A DNA stretch of 64,000 nt from Propionibacteriaceae bacterium (GCA_031261455.1 JAISJP010000019.1:93115-157114); one strand, 5' to 3'; counted from the stretch's first letter, positions 42,517 through 51,162 are shown. Numbers and translations: made by a program. The notes: generated by a model not told the origin, from the letters alone.

Positions 42517-44373
42517 ATGACAAATACAGAAGAGAACACCGCCGCGCCCAATAAGTCCCCCATTTTGATCGTGGCGGTGGCCGCATTCGCGGCGTTCATC
42601 GCCACGTTCAACGAGACTTTCATGAACGTCGGGTTCGCACCGATCATGGAGGACCTGCACGTTGGGCCCGACACCGTCCAGTGGCTGGCTACCGGCTACA
42701 TGCTGGCCGCAGCCGTGATGGTGCCGGTGTCGGCGTTCGCGTACCGCAGCATCCCCACCAAGCCGCTGTTCATGCTCACCACTGGGCTGTTGCTGGCGGG
42801 CAGCATCGTCGGCGCACTCTCGTCCACCTTCACTTTGCTGCTGGTGGGGCGCATCATCCAAGGCCTGGGCACCGGCATGCTGATCCCCGTCGGCATGAAC
42901 ATCACCCTTGAGGCCGCGCCGCGCGAGAAGTTGGGAACCTACATGGGCGTGATGGGGTCGATGACCACACTCGGGCCGTCGTCCAGCGTCATCATCGCGG
43001 GTGCACTGCTGTCGTTCTGGCATTGGCCAGTGTTGCAGTGGACGTTCGCCGGGCTGTCGCTGCTGTGCTTCCTGTTTGGCGCGTTGTGCCTGCCGAACAT
43101 CGCCAAGCTCACCAAGCCGAAGTTGGACGCCGCCTCGGTGGCGCTGGTTGGGTTGGCGCTTGTCGGAGTGCTGTACGGCGTCTCCACCGTGTTCGCTGGT
43201 AGCATCCCCGTCGCCGCTGGTGCCGTGGTGCTCGGACTGGCGCTGCTGGTGCTGTTCGTGAAGCGCCAGGGCCGTCTGGAACAACCGCTGATCGACCTGT
43301 CGCCCTTGAGTGTCGCACCGTTCCGGTTGGGCGTGCTCATCAACATGGCGTCGCTGGTCACCATGTTTGCGATGAACATCATCATCCCGATCTTCATGCA
43401 GAGCGTGCTCGGCCTCGCGGCGTCGTCCGCGTCCATCACGCTGTTCCCGGCCATCGCGCTGTGCTGCGTGCTGTCACCCATTGCGGGACGCATCTATGAC
43501 AAGCGTGGCGCGCGAGTGCTGTTGCCGCTCGGCTTTGTGCTGATCGCGGTGTTCGCGGTGGCGCTGGCGCTGTTCATCGGCACCGGCTCGATCTGGCTGC
43601 TGGCGCTGCTATACGTGCCTGTCATCGGCGGTTCGGCCCTGATCATCGGCCCGGCGCAGAGCCTAGCCCTGTCTCACCTAGCGCCCGAGCAGAACCCGCA
43701 CGGCGTCACCATTTTGAGCACCGGCTTCCAGATCGCCGGCTGCATCGGGGCGTCGCTGTTCACCGGCGTGTACTCGGTAGTCACAGCCGCTAACGACGGC
43801 GAGACCGGGTTCCTTGCTGCTGGCGGTCTGACCGCAGTGTTCGCATTGCTTGGTCTAGTGCTCGCCATCCGGATCGGGCACTACGCCAAGGCCGTCGTCC
43901 CCCGTCACGAGGGCGCCACCTTCGACCTGAGCACCATCATGAAGACCGATGTGTTCGCGCTGGCCCCCACTGACAGAGTGGAGGACGCCCTACGCACGTT
44001 CGTTGACAAGGGCATCTCCGGTGCTCCCGTCGTCTCGCCCGAAGGCAAGGTGGTCGGCTTCATCTCGGACGGCGACATCATGCGCTTCCTGGCTCATCAA
44101 CACACCGACTTCACCAGCCCGTGGTCAATCGTCGCCGAAAAGGGCAACGACGACTTCGACAAGACGCTGCAAAACGTGCTGGGCATGTCGGTCGCGGAGA
44201 TCGCCACCCGTCACGTCATCAGCGTCAACCACGATGACGACCTCGGCACCATCTGCAAGACGATGATCGACCACCACCTGCGCAAAGCCCCCGTCCTGCA
44301 AGATGGTCGCATGGTCGGAATCATCAACCGCTCCAACATCAGCAACTACGCCATCAGCAGTTACCTGAAGTAG
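42517..44373 (+). CDS. MFS drug exporter (DHA2 type) fused to a CBS domain pair
   Basis: 618 residues. Residues 1-460 are an EmrB/QacA-type exporter with about 14 TM helices: TFNETFMNVGFAPIMEDL, the motif C-like GRIIQGLGTGMLIPVGMN, and GRIYDKRGARVLLPLG. From about residue 468 a CBS pair follows (STIMKTDVFALAPTDRVEDA, FVDKGISGAPVV, VVGFISDGDIMRFLA, then EIATRHVISVNHDDDLG, HHLRKAPVLQ, MVGIINRSNI). CBS pairs bind adenine nucleotides, so transport may respond to energy state. GAGG lies six bases before the ATG. It is preceded by an attenuator and flanked by direct repeats. Confidence 0.93.
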   Translation: MTNTEENTAAPNKSPILIVAVAAFAAFIATFNETFMNVGFAPIMEDLHVGPDTVQWLATGYMLAAAVMVPVSAFAYRSIPTKPLFMLTTGLLLAGSIVGALSSTFTLLLVGRIIQGLGTGMLIPVGMNITLEAAPREKLGTYMGVMGSMTTLGPSSSVIIAGALLSFWHWPVLQWTFAGLSLLCFLFGALCLPNIAKLTKPKLDAASVALVGLALVGVLYGVSTVFAGSIPVAAGAVVLGLALLVLFVKRQGRLEQPLIDLSPLSVAPFRLGVLINMASLVTMFAMNIIIPIFMQSVLGLAASSASITLFPAIALCCVLSPIAGRIYDKRGARVLLPLGFVLIAVFAVALALFIGTGSIWLLALLYVPVIGGSALIIGPAQSLALSHLAPEQNPHGVTILSTGFQIAGCIGASLFTGVYSVVTAANDGETGFLAAGGLTAVFALLGLVLAIRIGHYAKAVVPRHEGATFDLSTIMKTDVFALAPTDRVEDALRTFVDKGISGAPVVSPEGKVVGFISDGDIMRFLAHQHTDFTSPWSIVAEKGNDDFDKTLQNVLGMSVAEIATRHVISVNHDDDLGTICKTMIDHHLRKAPVLQDGRMVGIINRSNISNYAISSYLK

Positions 44374-44395
44374 GAGCCCCTACCCACCCAGACCA

Positions 44396-44430
44396 GGGGC
44401 TGACGCGAGACTCAAACTCGCGTCAGCCCC
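44396..44430 (+). terminator. Hairpin downstream of MFS-CBS gene
   Basis: GGGGCTGACGCGAG (44396-44409) and CTCGCGTCAGCCCC (44417-44430) pair perfectly around ACTCAAA, 14 pairs. No T-run follows. It is placed to end the MFS-CBS transcript. Confidence 0.7.
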
Positions 44431-44464
44431 TCACGTTGGGACTCATCCACGCCATGACTGTTGC

Positions 44465-44506
44465 GTTGCGAAACCGGGTCCAGTTCGGTTGCAAAACCGG
44501 GTGTAA
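44465..44506. repeat. Direct repeat copy B, two units of 23-base period
   Basis: GTTGCGAAACCGGGTCCAG at 44465 and GTTGCAAAACCGGGTGTAA at 44488, plus a partial ATGACCGGGTGCG at 44515. It matches copy A at 42170 in order, spacing and orientation. Confidence 0.75.
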
Positions 44507-44548
44507 TTTCGATCATGACCGGGTGCGCTCTTGTTCCGCGAGGTTGAG

Positions 44549-45820
44549 CTACGGACCAAGGAGCGCCAGCGGGATGACTGCCACACCGTCCGCACGACGA
44601 TAGGCGTAGGGACCCGTATTGAGAACCACTCGGTCGGCCAGCCTATCGCCGAGTTGCTCTGAAAGCCAGTTTAGGTGCGTCACGTCAGCGTCACTGACCG
44701 TGTCGGCGAGTTTCACTTCCAGCGCTACGCATCTGGTGTCGCTGGTTTCTACGACGATGTCAACCTCGTGCTCGCCACTCTTGGTGCGCAGGTGCCCGAC
44801 ATGGGCACCCATGGCATCCGCGTAGACCCTGACGGATTGTAAAGCAAGAGACTCAAAAAGGGCACCGAGCCAGGTAGCCGTATGGGGTGAGATCATGTCG
44901 CCCTCCCCAATGAGCAGGCCTCTCGCACCGACGCCGACAAGACGTGCCGCGAGTGCAGGGTCGACGAGGTTGTGTTTGGGCGAGTATGTGAGGCGCTTGA
45001 GCGGAGCGAACGCAGGGATCCAGGCCTCCACAGGGTCAAGGATGAATAGGCGTTGCAGATGCTCTCGATACGCATCGACGGTGGCCTTCGCTGGCTTGTC
45101 AGAGTCGCCAGGCGTGGCAGCGTCGAGAATCTTCGTGTATTCGGTGGTTGACGCCGTGGCGGCAGCGTAGGCACGCAACCAGGAGCGAAGTGCGGCGGGG
45201 CGGCGTACGGTGATTCCGTTTTGGGGCATGTCATGCTGCACGATGCGCGTGAGGTAACCGTCGAGTTGCATGTCACGTGCTGTGGGCGGGAGGTCGCGAA
45301 TACCGGGAAAACCTGAGCGGAGGATCTCGTCAACGTAGTCCCGCACCGCGAGGTCGGTGTGCCCCGTGACCTCGGCATCGCCACCGTGGAGGGCACGCAA
45401 CGACACGGTTGGGATCCCAATGCCGCGTTCGCTGAGCGCCATTGGCCGCAGAACCATGCTAACGATTCGTCCCGCGCCGCTATGGATGCGCACGTTGGGG
45501 GCAACAGCGGCAGAACCCGCGAGTATGAACTGGCCGCCCTTGGTGGGGTTGTCGTCCACGGCCTGGCGCACCCGATCCCAAACTCGGGGTTCGAGTTGCC
45601 ATTCGTCCACAAACACAGGTGGATCAAGTTGCGTGATCAGATCGTAGTTTTCCGCGACGCTTGCGCGATGTCGGTCGTCAGTCAGCGAGAGTACCGTGGC
45701 AGCCCGCCTGCTAGCCGTTGCAGTCTTACCTACTGCCTTGGCGCCTTCGAGTGCCACGGCAGCGAGACCAGGAAGCACCTCATCGAGCACGTCATCGATG
45801 ATTCGCCGTGAGTAACTCAT
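44549..45820 (-). CDS. AAA ATPase with DUF4143 domain
   Basis: 423 residues. The P-loop VALEGAKAVGKTATASRRAA, strand VFVDEWQLEPRVWDRVRQAV, and GGQFILAGSAAVAP fit the AAA_14 part; the C-terminal half carries the DUF4143 nuclease-like motifs (YSPKHNLVDPALAARLVGV, GALFESLALQSVRVYA, GEHEVDIVVETSDTRCVALE, VKLADTVSDADV). This family is mobile, common in variable loci, and functionally uncharacterised. Here it sits between two 23-base-period repeat blocks in the accessory hotspot. Confidence 0.9.
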   Translation of the reverse strand: MSYSRRIIDDVLDEVLPGLAAVALEGAKAVGKTATASRRAATVLSLTDDRHRASVAENYDLITQLDPPVFVDEWQLEPRVWDRVRQAVDDNPTKGGQFILAGSAAVAPNVRIHSGAGRIVSMVLRPMALSERGIGIPTVSLRALHGGDAEVTGHTDLAVRDYVDEILRSGFPGIRDLPPTARDMQLDGYLTRIVQHDMPQNGITVRRPAALRSWLRAYAAATASTTEYTKILDAATPGDSDKPAKATVDAYREHLQRLFILDPVEAWIPAFAPLKRLTYSPKHNLVDPALAARLVGVGARGLLIGEGDMISPHTATWLGALFESLALQSVRVYADAMGAHVGHLRTKSGEHEVDIVVETSDTRCVALEVKLADTVSDADVTHLNWLSEQLGDRLADRVVLNTGPYAYRRADGVAVIPLALLGP

Positions 45821-45855
45821 GTTGCCAATCTAGCACATGGTCGACATTCTATTAG

Positions 45856-45921
45856 GCGTTTGGACGGAGTTCAATCGTGCGCTTGGACGGCGTTGAACTA
45901 GTCGTTTGGTCAGAAGCATTG
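45856..45921. repeat. Tandem 23-base-period repeat upstream of the DUF4143 gene
   Basis: GCGTTTGGACGGAGTTCAAT at 45856 and GCGCTTGGACGGCGTTGAAC at 45879, then a decayed TCGTTTGGTCAGAAG. Same 23-base period as the copies near 42170 and 44465 but a different sequence. Tandem subterminal units of about this size are found at IS21-family ends. Apart from this block I see nothing convincing between 45821 and 46067. Confidence 0.6.
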
Positions 45922-46067
45922 GGGTCCAAAGGCTCTTCGCAAACGGGAGGTACTCACTTTCCAACGCATAGACGGTCAGAAAGTCAGACTCATCCAACGC
46001 TGGTTTGAGGGTAATCGTTTGTTGCTCTTGCTTTCTGCACAGACGCAACAATAGCCCCACAGGCACC

Positions 46068-46090
46068 CTTGGCGGAGGATACGAGATTCG
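46068..46090 (-). repeat. Duplicated 3' end of tRNA-Ser (possible attachment-site remnant)
   Basis: A 23-base segment, TGGCGGAGGATACGAGATTC preceded by T and followed by GA, repeats exactly at 46150-46172, where it is the 3' end and CCA of tRNA-Ser. The 60 bases between include CCCACACGGAG and CACACCCCGTGTG-type inverted pieces. Confidence 0.75.
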
Positions 46091-46150
46091 ACAGCACCCA
46101 CGCGGGGACACCCCACACCCCGTGTGAGTTCTCATCCCACACGGAGCCTT

Positions 46151-46239
46151 TGGCGGAGGATACGAGATTCGAACTCGTGAGGGCTTGCACCCAACCCGCT
46201 TTCCAAGCGAGCGCCATAGACCAACTAGGCGAATCCTCC
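46151..46239 (-). tRNA. tRNA-Ser (GGA)
   Basis: On the minus strand the acceptor GGAGGAT pairs with ATCCTCC, the anticodon arm CGCTT/AAGCG encloses the GGA anticodon, a long variable arm typical of serine tRNAs follows, and the T-arm is GAGTTCGAATCTC. The discriminator is G and CCA is encoded. Its last 20 bases with CCA are duplicated 80 bases away. Confidence 0.95.
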
Positions 46240-46298
46240 GAGAGGAAGTTTACTAGTTACGCGCCGGTTGCGCACATTCGAGTTCGGAGATGGTGGAA

Positions 46299-47219
46299 CT
46301 AACCGCGGACGTTTAGACCGGCTACGACCATTTCGGGGTGCAGGCTGAACAGGAGTGACATCTCGGGGCCCATGCCGAAGCCGCACTCGTCACAGAGGCC
46401 GGGGGTCAGGATGCCGGGGCAGGAGGGGGTGCGGGTGCCGTCGCTGGAGATGAAGTTTGATATCCAGCAGGCACGGCGGTCGGCGAACGACTTGGGGTCG
46501 CGCATGAGCCGCAGTCCGGCACGGGAGTTCATTATGGGGAACCCGGCTGCCTTCAGTTCCAGCGCCTGGTCGATGATGGTTGAGCGCACGCCAGGGGGCA
46601 CCACCAACTCACGTCCCTCATAGGGGACGTAGAAGCTGAAGCTCAGCCGGTTGAGGCGTGGATGCTCGCGCACCAGTTCGGCTACTGAGACGAAGTCACG
46701 CCAGTTGTGGCTTGTCACACACATGTTGACGTTGATATTGGGATGATCGGATGCCTCGATGTTCTTGAGCGCCTTGTCGAACGCACCGGCACCGCGCTGG
46801 TAGTCATGCTCATCACGCAAGCCGTCTAGGCTGACCCAAATCAGGTCGGGTCGGGCAAAGATCGGCTGCTGGGCGTTCGTCGTCACCGTGGTAGAGAAGA
46901 AGCCGATCTCGCGAGCCAAGTCGATCAAGGAATTGATGTCGGCACCGCGCGTGCGATCACGCCACAGATGTGGTTCGCCACCCTCGAAGTCGACGATTCG
47001 GGACCCGGCGTCGTAACTGTAACGCAGATGCGCCTCCACCTGCGCGTACGTCATTGTGGACACGTAAGGACCCTGGCGCACCACGTTGCAGTGGATGCAG
47101 TTCAGGTTGCAGCGGTCCGTAATAAAGATGACGGATTGCAGCGGGCGGCGTTGTCCCAGCAGCTTGCAACGCGCAAACCACGACGCGTAGTACGGCATTT
47201 CGGTTAGCACAGACATCAT
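46299..47219 (-). CDS. Radical SAM protein of unknown reaction
   Basis: 306 residues. CNLNCIHC (C37, C41, C44) is the CxxxCxxC iron-sulfur and SAM site, followed by DFEGGEPHLW for SAM binding and VSLDGLRDEHDYQRGAGAFD typical of the partial TIM barrel. The C-terminus has further cysteines (RRACWIS, TPSCPGI, GLCDECGFG) that could ligate an auxiliary cluster. It is encoded 70 bases after a UbiA prenyltransferase gene on the same strand. HpnH- or SPASM-like function is possible; substrate is unknown. Confidence 0.88.
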   Translation of the reverse strand: MMSVLTEMPYYASWFARCKLLGQRRPLQSVIFITDRCNLNCIHCNVVRQGPYVSTMTYAQVEAHLRYSYDAGSRIVDFEGGEPHLWRDRTRGADINSLIDLAREIGFFSTTVTTNAQQPIFARPDLIWVSLDGLRDEHDYQRGAGAFDKALKNIEASDHPNINVNMCVTSHNWRDFVSVAELVREHPRLNRLSFSFYVPYEGRELVVPPGVRSTIIDQALELKAAGFPIMNSRAGLRLMRDPKSFADRRACWISNFISSDGTRTPSCPGILTPGLCDECGFGMGPEMSLLFSLHPEMVVAGLNVRG

Positions 47220-47227
47220 TAATCACC

Positions 47228-47265
47228 CTACACGAAGTTGGCGACGCCAAGGATCAGCACGAAAC
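47228..47265 (-). repeat. Degenerate duplication of the UbiA 3' end
   Basis: CTACACGAAGTTGGCGACG recurs at 47228 and 47289, followed in both by a similar AAGGATCAGCACGAA/AGGGTCAGCACGAA. The second is the end of the UbiA gene; the first sits in the spacer. The offset is 61 bases, out of frame, so it is a relic rather than extra coding sequence. Confidence 0.8.
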
Positions 47266-47288
47266 CAGACGTTGCCAAGTTGTGACCA

Positions 47289-48314
47289 CTACACGAAGTT
47301 GGCGACGGCGAGGGTCAGCACGAACGCGGCCAGCAGGTTGCGGGCAAGGTACCAGCGCACCATGAACCAGCCGATTCCAGACTTGGTGATGCGCTCCCAT
47401 GCGCCCATCGGGCCGTACCAGCGCTTCGGCTCGGCGTCCACCTCGGGGTGGTTGAGGTATTGCACCATCAGTCGCGAAAACTCGACCGCGAGCGGGACCG
47501 TCGCGAAGACCGCCAGCGCAGCCAATGGGAAGACGCCCAAGACGACGGCGGCAACGACCGACGCATAGGACGCGACGATGAGCACCTCGCCGATCCACAA
47601 ACCCGCCCACCTGCTGCCAAGTGCGACGACGAGAGTGGTGCGGTTCGCGGCCTTGTCAGGTCCAAAATCCATGATCGCGTGGGCGTTGAGGATATTGACC
47701 GTGAGCAGCCCGGCAGGGACGGACGCCCAGATGGCTTGGGAGTCGATGCGTCCCAAAGCCACAAAGTAGGAGGCGACGACGACGAGCGGACCGAAGATGA
47801 AGCCGGTGATCAGTTCGCCGAGGCCGTGATAGCTAAGGCGCAAGGGCGGGCCGGAGTAGGCGACGCCGAGCAGCAGTGTGGCCCCGGCAAATGCCAGCAC
47901 CACGGGGCCTCGGCCGATCAGAATTGCCGTGCCCAACACCGCCGCAATTGCGATGAAACCCGCTGCGGCCTTGGCGATGTCCTTCTGCCCCACGCTCTCA
48001 TCGAGGTAGGAGCACTTGCCCATGCGCGCGCGCACTCCCCCATCGGCCAGTTCTTGGCGCGCCTGCACCGAGCCGTTGGTGTAATCAAAGTAGTCGTCCA
48101 GCAGATTCAACCCAGAGTGCGCAAAGGCGACACCGAAGAACCCGAGCGCGGCATACAATGCGTTAAAGTGTAGGGTGCCGCTGTCGCGCGCGGAAGTCCA
48201 AGACGCCAGCGCCAGCAGCGTGCCCAGCAGGTACGGCGTGAGCGACTGCCCCAACGCCTGCGAACGCGAAGCACGTATCCAGAAGCCAATCGTCTTCCCT
48301 GCAACGTACGGCAC
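47289..48314 (-). CDS. UbiA-family prenyltransferase, MenA-like
   Basis: 341 residues with about nine TM helices. The first Asp-rich motif is NLLDDYFDYTNG (residues about 69-80), the second DFGPDKAANRTTL near 216, with YSGPPLRLSYHGLGEL between, all typical of UbiA enzymes that bind a prenyl diphosphate through Mg2+. The NxxxDxxxD form is nearest MenA (1,4-dihydroxy-2-naphthoate prenyltransferase), but no men or mqn genes are near and the partner is a radical SAM enzyme. Membrane-located. Probably menaquinone or another prenylated product; unclear. Confidence 0.88.
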   Translation of the reverse strand: MPYVAGKTIGFWIRASRSQALGQSLTPYLLGTLLALASWTSARDSGTLHFNALYAALGFFGVAFAHSGLNLLDDYFDYTNGSVQARQELADGGVRARMGKCSYLDESVGQKDIAKAAAGFIAIAAVLGTAILIGRGPVVLAFAGATLLLGVAYSGPPLRLSYHGLGELITGFIFGPLVVVASYFVALGRIDSQAIWASVPAGLLTVNILNAHAIMDFGPDKAANRTTLVVALGSRWAGLWIGEVLIVASYASVVAAVVLGVFPLAALAVFATVPLAVEFSRLMVQYLNHPEVDAEPKRWYGPMGAWERITKSGIGWFMVRWYLARNLLAAFVLTLAVANFV

Positions 48315-48397
48315 GCGCGTTCTCCTACCAGTTGAGTGGTCGCTATCTGCTCATGAGAGTCTACTCCCAGTTGGCCACGCTGCCGCGCACAGACCGG

Positions 48398-49765
48398 CTA
48401 GCCGTCGTAGGGGACGGCGATGAATTGGCCGCGGTACATACCCATTTGACAACTGTAGTTGTAGACTCCGGGTTCATTGAGGGTGAACTCGACGGTCTCG
48501 CTCTTGTTGCCGGGGTACAGCACGAACGAACCGGCACCCAGCGACTTGGCGTTGACGGCGGCCGCGCACGACACCGAGTTATTCAGTAGCGTCCAGTCCA
48601 CAGGAATGCCCGCATACACCACTTGACTAGCGGGTTCGTAGCCGTGAATCTCGACTGCGGTGGTGACGCGCTGTCGTCCATCAGTTCCCAACACCCCGTC
48701 GGGGACCGTGGCGGACGCCGGTGGGGGCTGCACCGCGCCCCAACCCAACGCGGACGACAGGGAACGCACCCCGCCGGTCACGTTGACTAAGGCGAACGCC
48801 AGCACTACGACGCCGATGCAGCGCAACACGGTCTGGGCGGCGCCTTGGCGCAGCACGGACGACACCATGCCAGCGCCCAGCAGGCCAGGGACCGTCGCCA
48901 GTGCGAACACGCCCATGATGGACGCGGAACGCAGCGGATCGCCAGTGGCTAGCGCAAACACCTGCACGGCTTGGGTGAATCCGCACGGTAGGAAGAACGA
49001 CGCTACGCCGAGACCAACCGCAGCACCGGCGCGATACTCACCCGTCTGTCCGTCAGTCATCCACGAGGTCAAGCTGGGGGGAAGCGCAAGGGAGGCGCCC
49101 GAGAGACGCGGTGAGATTCCGGTGAGGCGGATGCCGAGCAGCGTCATCACCACGGCGACCACGATCATGCCGACCGCCAGGCCGGTGCCTTGCAGCGAGA
49201 CCACGGAGCCCAGCGCGCCGATCACGCCGCCGAGAGCCGCGAAGCCGACCACGCGTCCCACATGGAACAACAGTTGAGGACGCAGAAGTTGCGCGCGGGT
49301 GGCATCCGGATGTGCCTGCGCGTAGGTGGACGTGACGCCCATCACGATGCCGCCGACCAAGGCCATACAAGTGGAGACAGATGCCGCAACGCCGACCAGT
49401 GCGACGAAGCCAAGTCCGGCCGATTCGTCCATAACAAGTGCGTTTGCCAGGTCGGTGATGCCGAATAGGCGCAGCAACAGCCATCCCGCGGCCACCACGG
49501 CTACCCCGACGCCGAAGTCCCGCCACACCGTAGTGTCCTTGGCTAGCCACGGCTCAGCACCTGTCGCCACCACATATCCGGCCTTGCGGACTGCCGCCTC
49601 GATGGCTTGGTCATCAACCGCGCCAGTGGTGCTCAGCACCGCCGTACCTTTGGCGGCGCTCACGTCGGCGTCAACAATGCCGGGCACGGCGCGCAGTTTC
49701 TTGCCGACGCGCACCTCGCACGCGCGACAGTACATGCCGGAGATGTGAACGGTTTTTGTGCCCAT
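48398..49765 (-). CDS. HMA - TauE/SafE - cupredoxin copper-handling fusion protein
   Basis: 455 residues from the ATG at 49765; an in-frame TTG at 49777 is less likely. Residues 1-70 form an HMA domain with GMYCRAC. A TauE/SafE (DsbD-like) domain with about seven TM helices follows (VALVGVAASVSTCMALVGG, FHVGRVVGFAALGGVIGALG, FFLPCGFTQAVQVFALATGD). The last 100 residues are a cupredoxin: VDWTLLNNSVSCAAAVNAKS and PGVYNYSCQMGMYRGQFIAV hold the Cys-Met ligands. All three domains point to copper transfer through the membrane. It is not linked to copZA here. Confidence 0.85.
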   Translation of the reverse strand: MGTKTVHISGMYCRACEVRVGKKLRAVPGIVDADVSAAKGTAVLSTTGAVDDQAIEAAVRKAGYVVATGAEPWLAKDTTVWRDFGVGVAVVAAGWLLLRLFGITDLANALVMDESAGLGFVALVGVAASVSTCMALVGGIVMGVTSTYAQAHPDATRAQLLRPQLLFHVGRVVGFAALGGVIGALGSVVSLQGTGLAVGMIVVAVVMTLLGIRLTGISPRLSGASLALPPSLTSWMTDGQTGEYRAGAAVGLGVASFFLPCGFTQAVQVFALATGDPLRSASIMGVFALATVPGLLGAGMVSSVLRQGAAQTVLRCIGVVVLAFALVNVTGGVRSLSSALGWGAVQPPPASATVPDGVLGTDGRQRVTTAVEIHGYEPASQVVYAGIPVDWTLLNNSVSCAAAVNAKSLGAGSFVLYPGNKSETVEFTLNEPGVYNYSCQMGMYRGQFIAVPYDG

Positions 49766-49932
49766 GATTAGGCACAACGATATGCAGCGTCCCTATGTTC
49801 CCGCTGTGAAGCACCTGAGACTCTGCTGATGACGTCACGCTTCTGTAGCCGTGGCAATCCTCAGCGATGGGTGAGACCTCACTGCACCCGCCGTGCGCCC
49901 ATCCCGGCTACAGTGGGACCCGACTGGGTCGC

Positions 49933-51162
49933 TTAGATCGTTTCACGTTCTTCTAGACCGGCGTGATCCAGTTCGTCGGCACCACCACGGCGGTAGATCG
50001 GGGTCACCACTGCCAAGACGCCTAGGCCGACCAGTAGCGCGCACGCCATCAAGCTGGTCATCGCCCGAGCGTCCCCACCAAGAACCGTGACCAATGGGGC
50101 AATCGCCGCCGGTGCCACACCCTGAACGAACCCGAGGAACGCACTCGCGGTGCCCGCTTTCTCGCCGTGCCGAGCCAGCGCCAGCGCCGCCGCATTTGGC
50201 GAGTTCATGTTCAACGTGAAGATCAGCGCAAACAGCGACCCCCACAGTAAGTGGAGCCCCCCAGTTCCGCTCCAACCCACAAACGCCAGCCACAAGGCCA
50301 AACATGCGCTGATCGGCAACGTGCGCGACAGAATCTGGGCGGACGTAAAGTGCTTCACCAACGCGGCGTTCAACTGCGCGCCAGCCACCAATCCAAGGCC
50401 GTTGATCGCAAAAATCAGCGCGTAGAAGCTGCCGGACAGCTCATAACCCTCCTGCAACACGAACGGAGAACCCGAGACGTAACTCATCAACGCCACCGAG
50501 ATGCACGCCGGAATAACGGCGAGGCCCAAGAAGTAACGGTCGCGGGCCAAATCCGCGAAACCACGCAGCGGATTGTGCATGACGCGTCGCTCCGGCGGCA
50601 AAGTCTCCGGCAATTTCAGCAGAATCACCACAAAAAGCACCACGCCATAGAGTGCCAACGCCACGAATACGCCCCGCCAGCCGACCCAGTCGCCGATATA
50701 CGTGCCGATAGTGGGCGCGAACAACGGAGCCACGCCGATAATCAGCATCAGGCGACTCATCAGGCCAGCGGCAGTGGCCCCCACAAAACGGTCCCGGATA
50801 ACCGCCATCGACGTCACGCCCGCCGACGCGTTGAAGATGCCCATCGCGAATCGCAACCCGATCAGCGGCACAATCGCCGGAGCAAAAGCGCACCCAACCG
50901 CCGTGACTACGTGCAACGCCGTTCCAATCAGGGCTGGGCCACGACGTCCAAACCTGTCGGACAACGGTCCACAGATAAGCTGACCGACGGCACCGCCGAG
51001 CATCATGAACGTCATGGTCAGCACGGCCATCGTCTCCGTCGTGCCTAGATCAGACGCCACGTCCGGCAGATTCGGCAGATACATGTCTGTGGAGACGGCT
51101 CCAAGCGCGCTCATCACGCCGAGCATCAGCACATACTTTGTATACGACCGGTTGTTTTCCAT
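49933..51162 (-). CDS. Bcr/CflA-type MFS multidrug exporter
   Basis: 409 residues from the ATG at 51162; an open frame 104 codons longer has no protein-like sequence. Twelve TM helices, with the Bcr signature VSTDMYLPNLPDVASDLG, QLICGPLSDRFGRRGP, and the helix-4/5 motif LRFAMGIFNASAGVTSMA. It exports drugs or small molecules with protons. It diverges from the glycosyltransferase gene, sharing a 96-base promoter region. Confidence 0.93.
   Translation of the reverse strand: MENNRSYTKYVLMLGVMSALGAVSTDMYLPNLPDVASDLGTTETMAVLTMTFMMLGGAVGQLICGPLSDRFGRRGPALIGTALHVVTAVGCAFAPAIVPLIGLRFAMGIFNASAGVTSMAVIRDRFVGATAAGLMSRLMLIIGVAPLFAPTIGTYIGDWVGWRGVFVALALYGVVLFVVILLKLPETLPPERRVMHNPLRGFADLARDRYFLGLAVIPACISVALMSYVSGSPFVLQEGYELSGSFYALIFAINGLGLVAGAQLNAALVKHFTSAQILSRTLPISACLALWLAFVGWSGTGGLHLLWGSLFALIFTLNMNSPNAAALALARHGEKAGTASAFLGFVQGVAPAAIAPLVTVLGGDARAMTSLMACALLVGLGVLAVVTPIYRRGGADELDHAGLEERETI

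Noticed and set aside
45830..46217. Two minus-strand open frames over the tRNA-Ser region
   Set aside because: They run through the tRNA-Ser gene and its duplicate and through repeat blocks; sequence is not protein-like.
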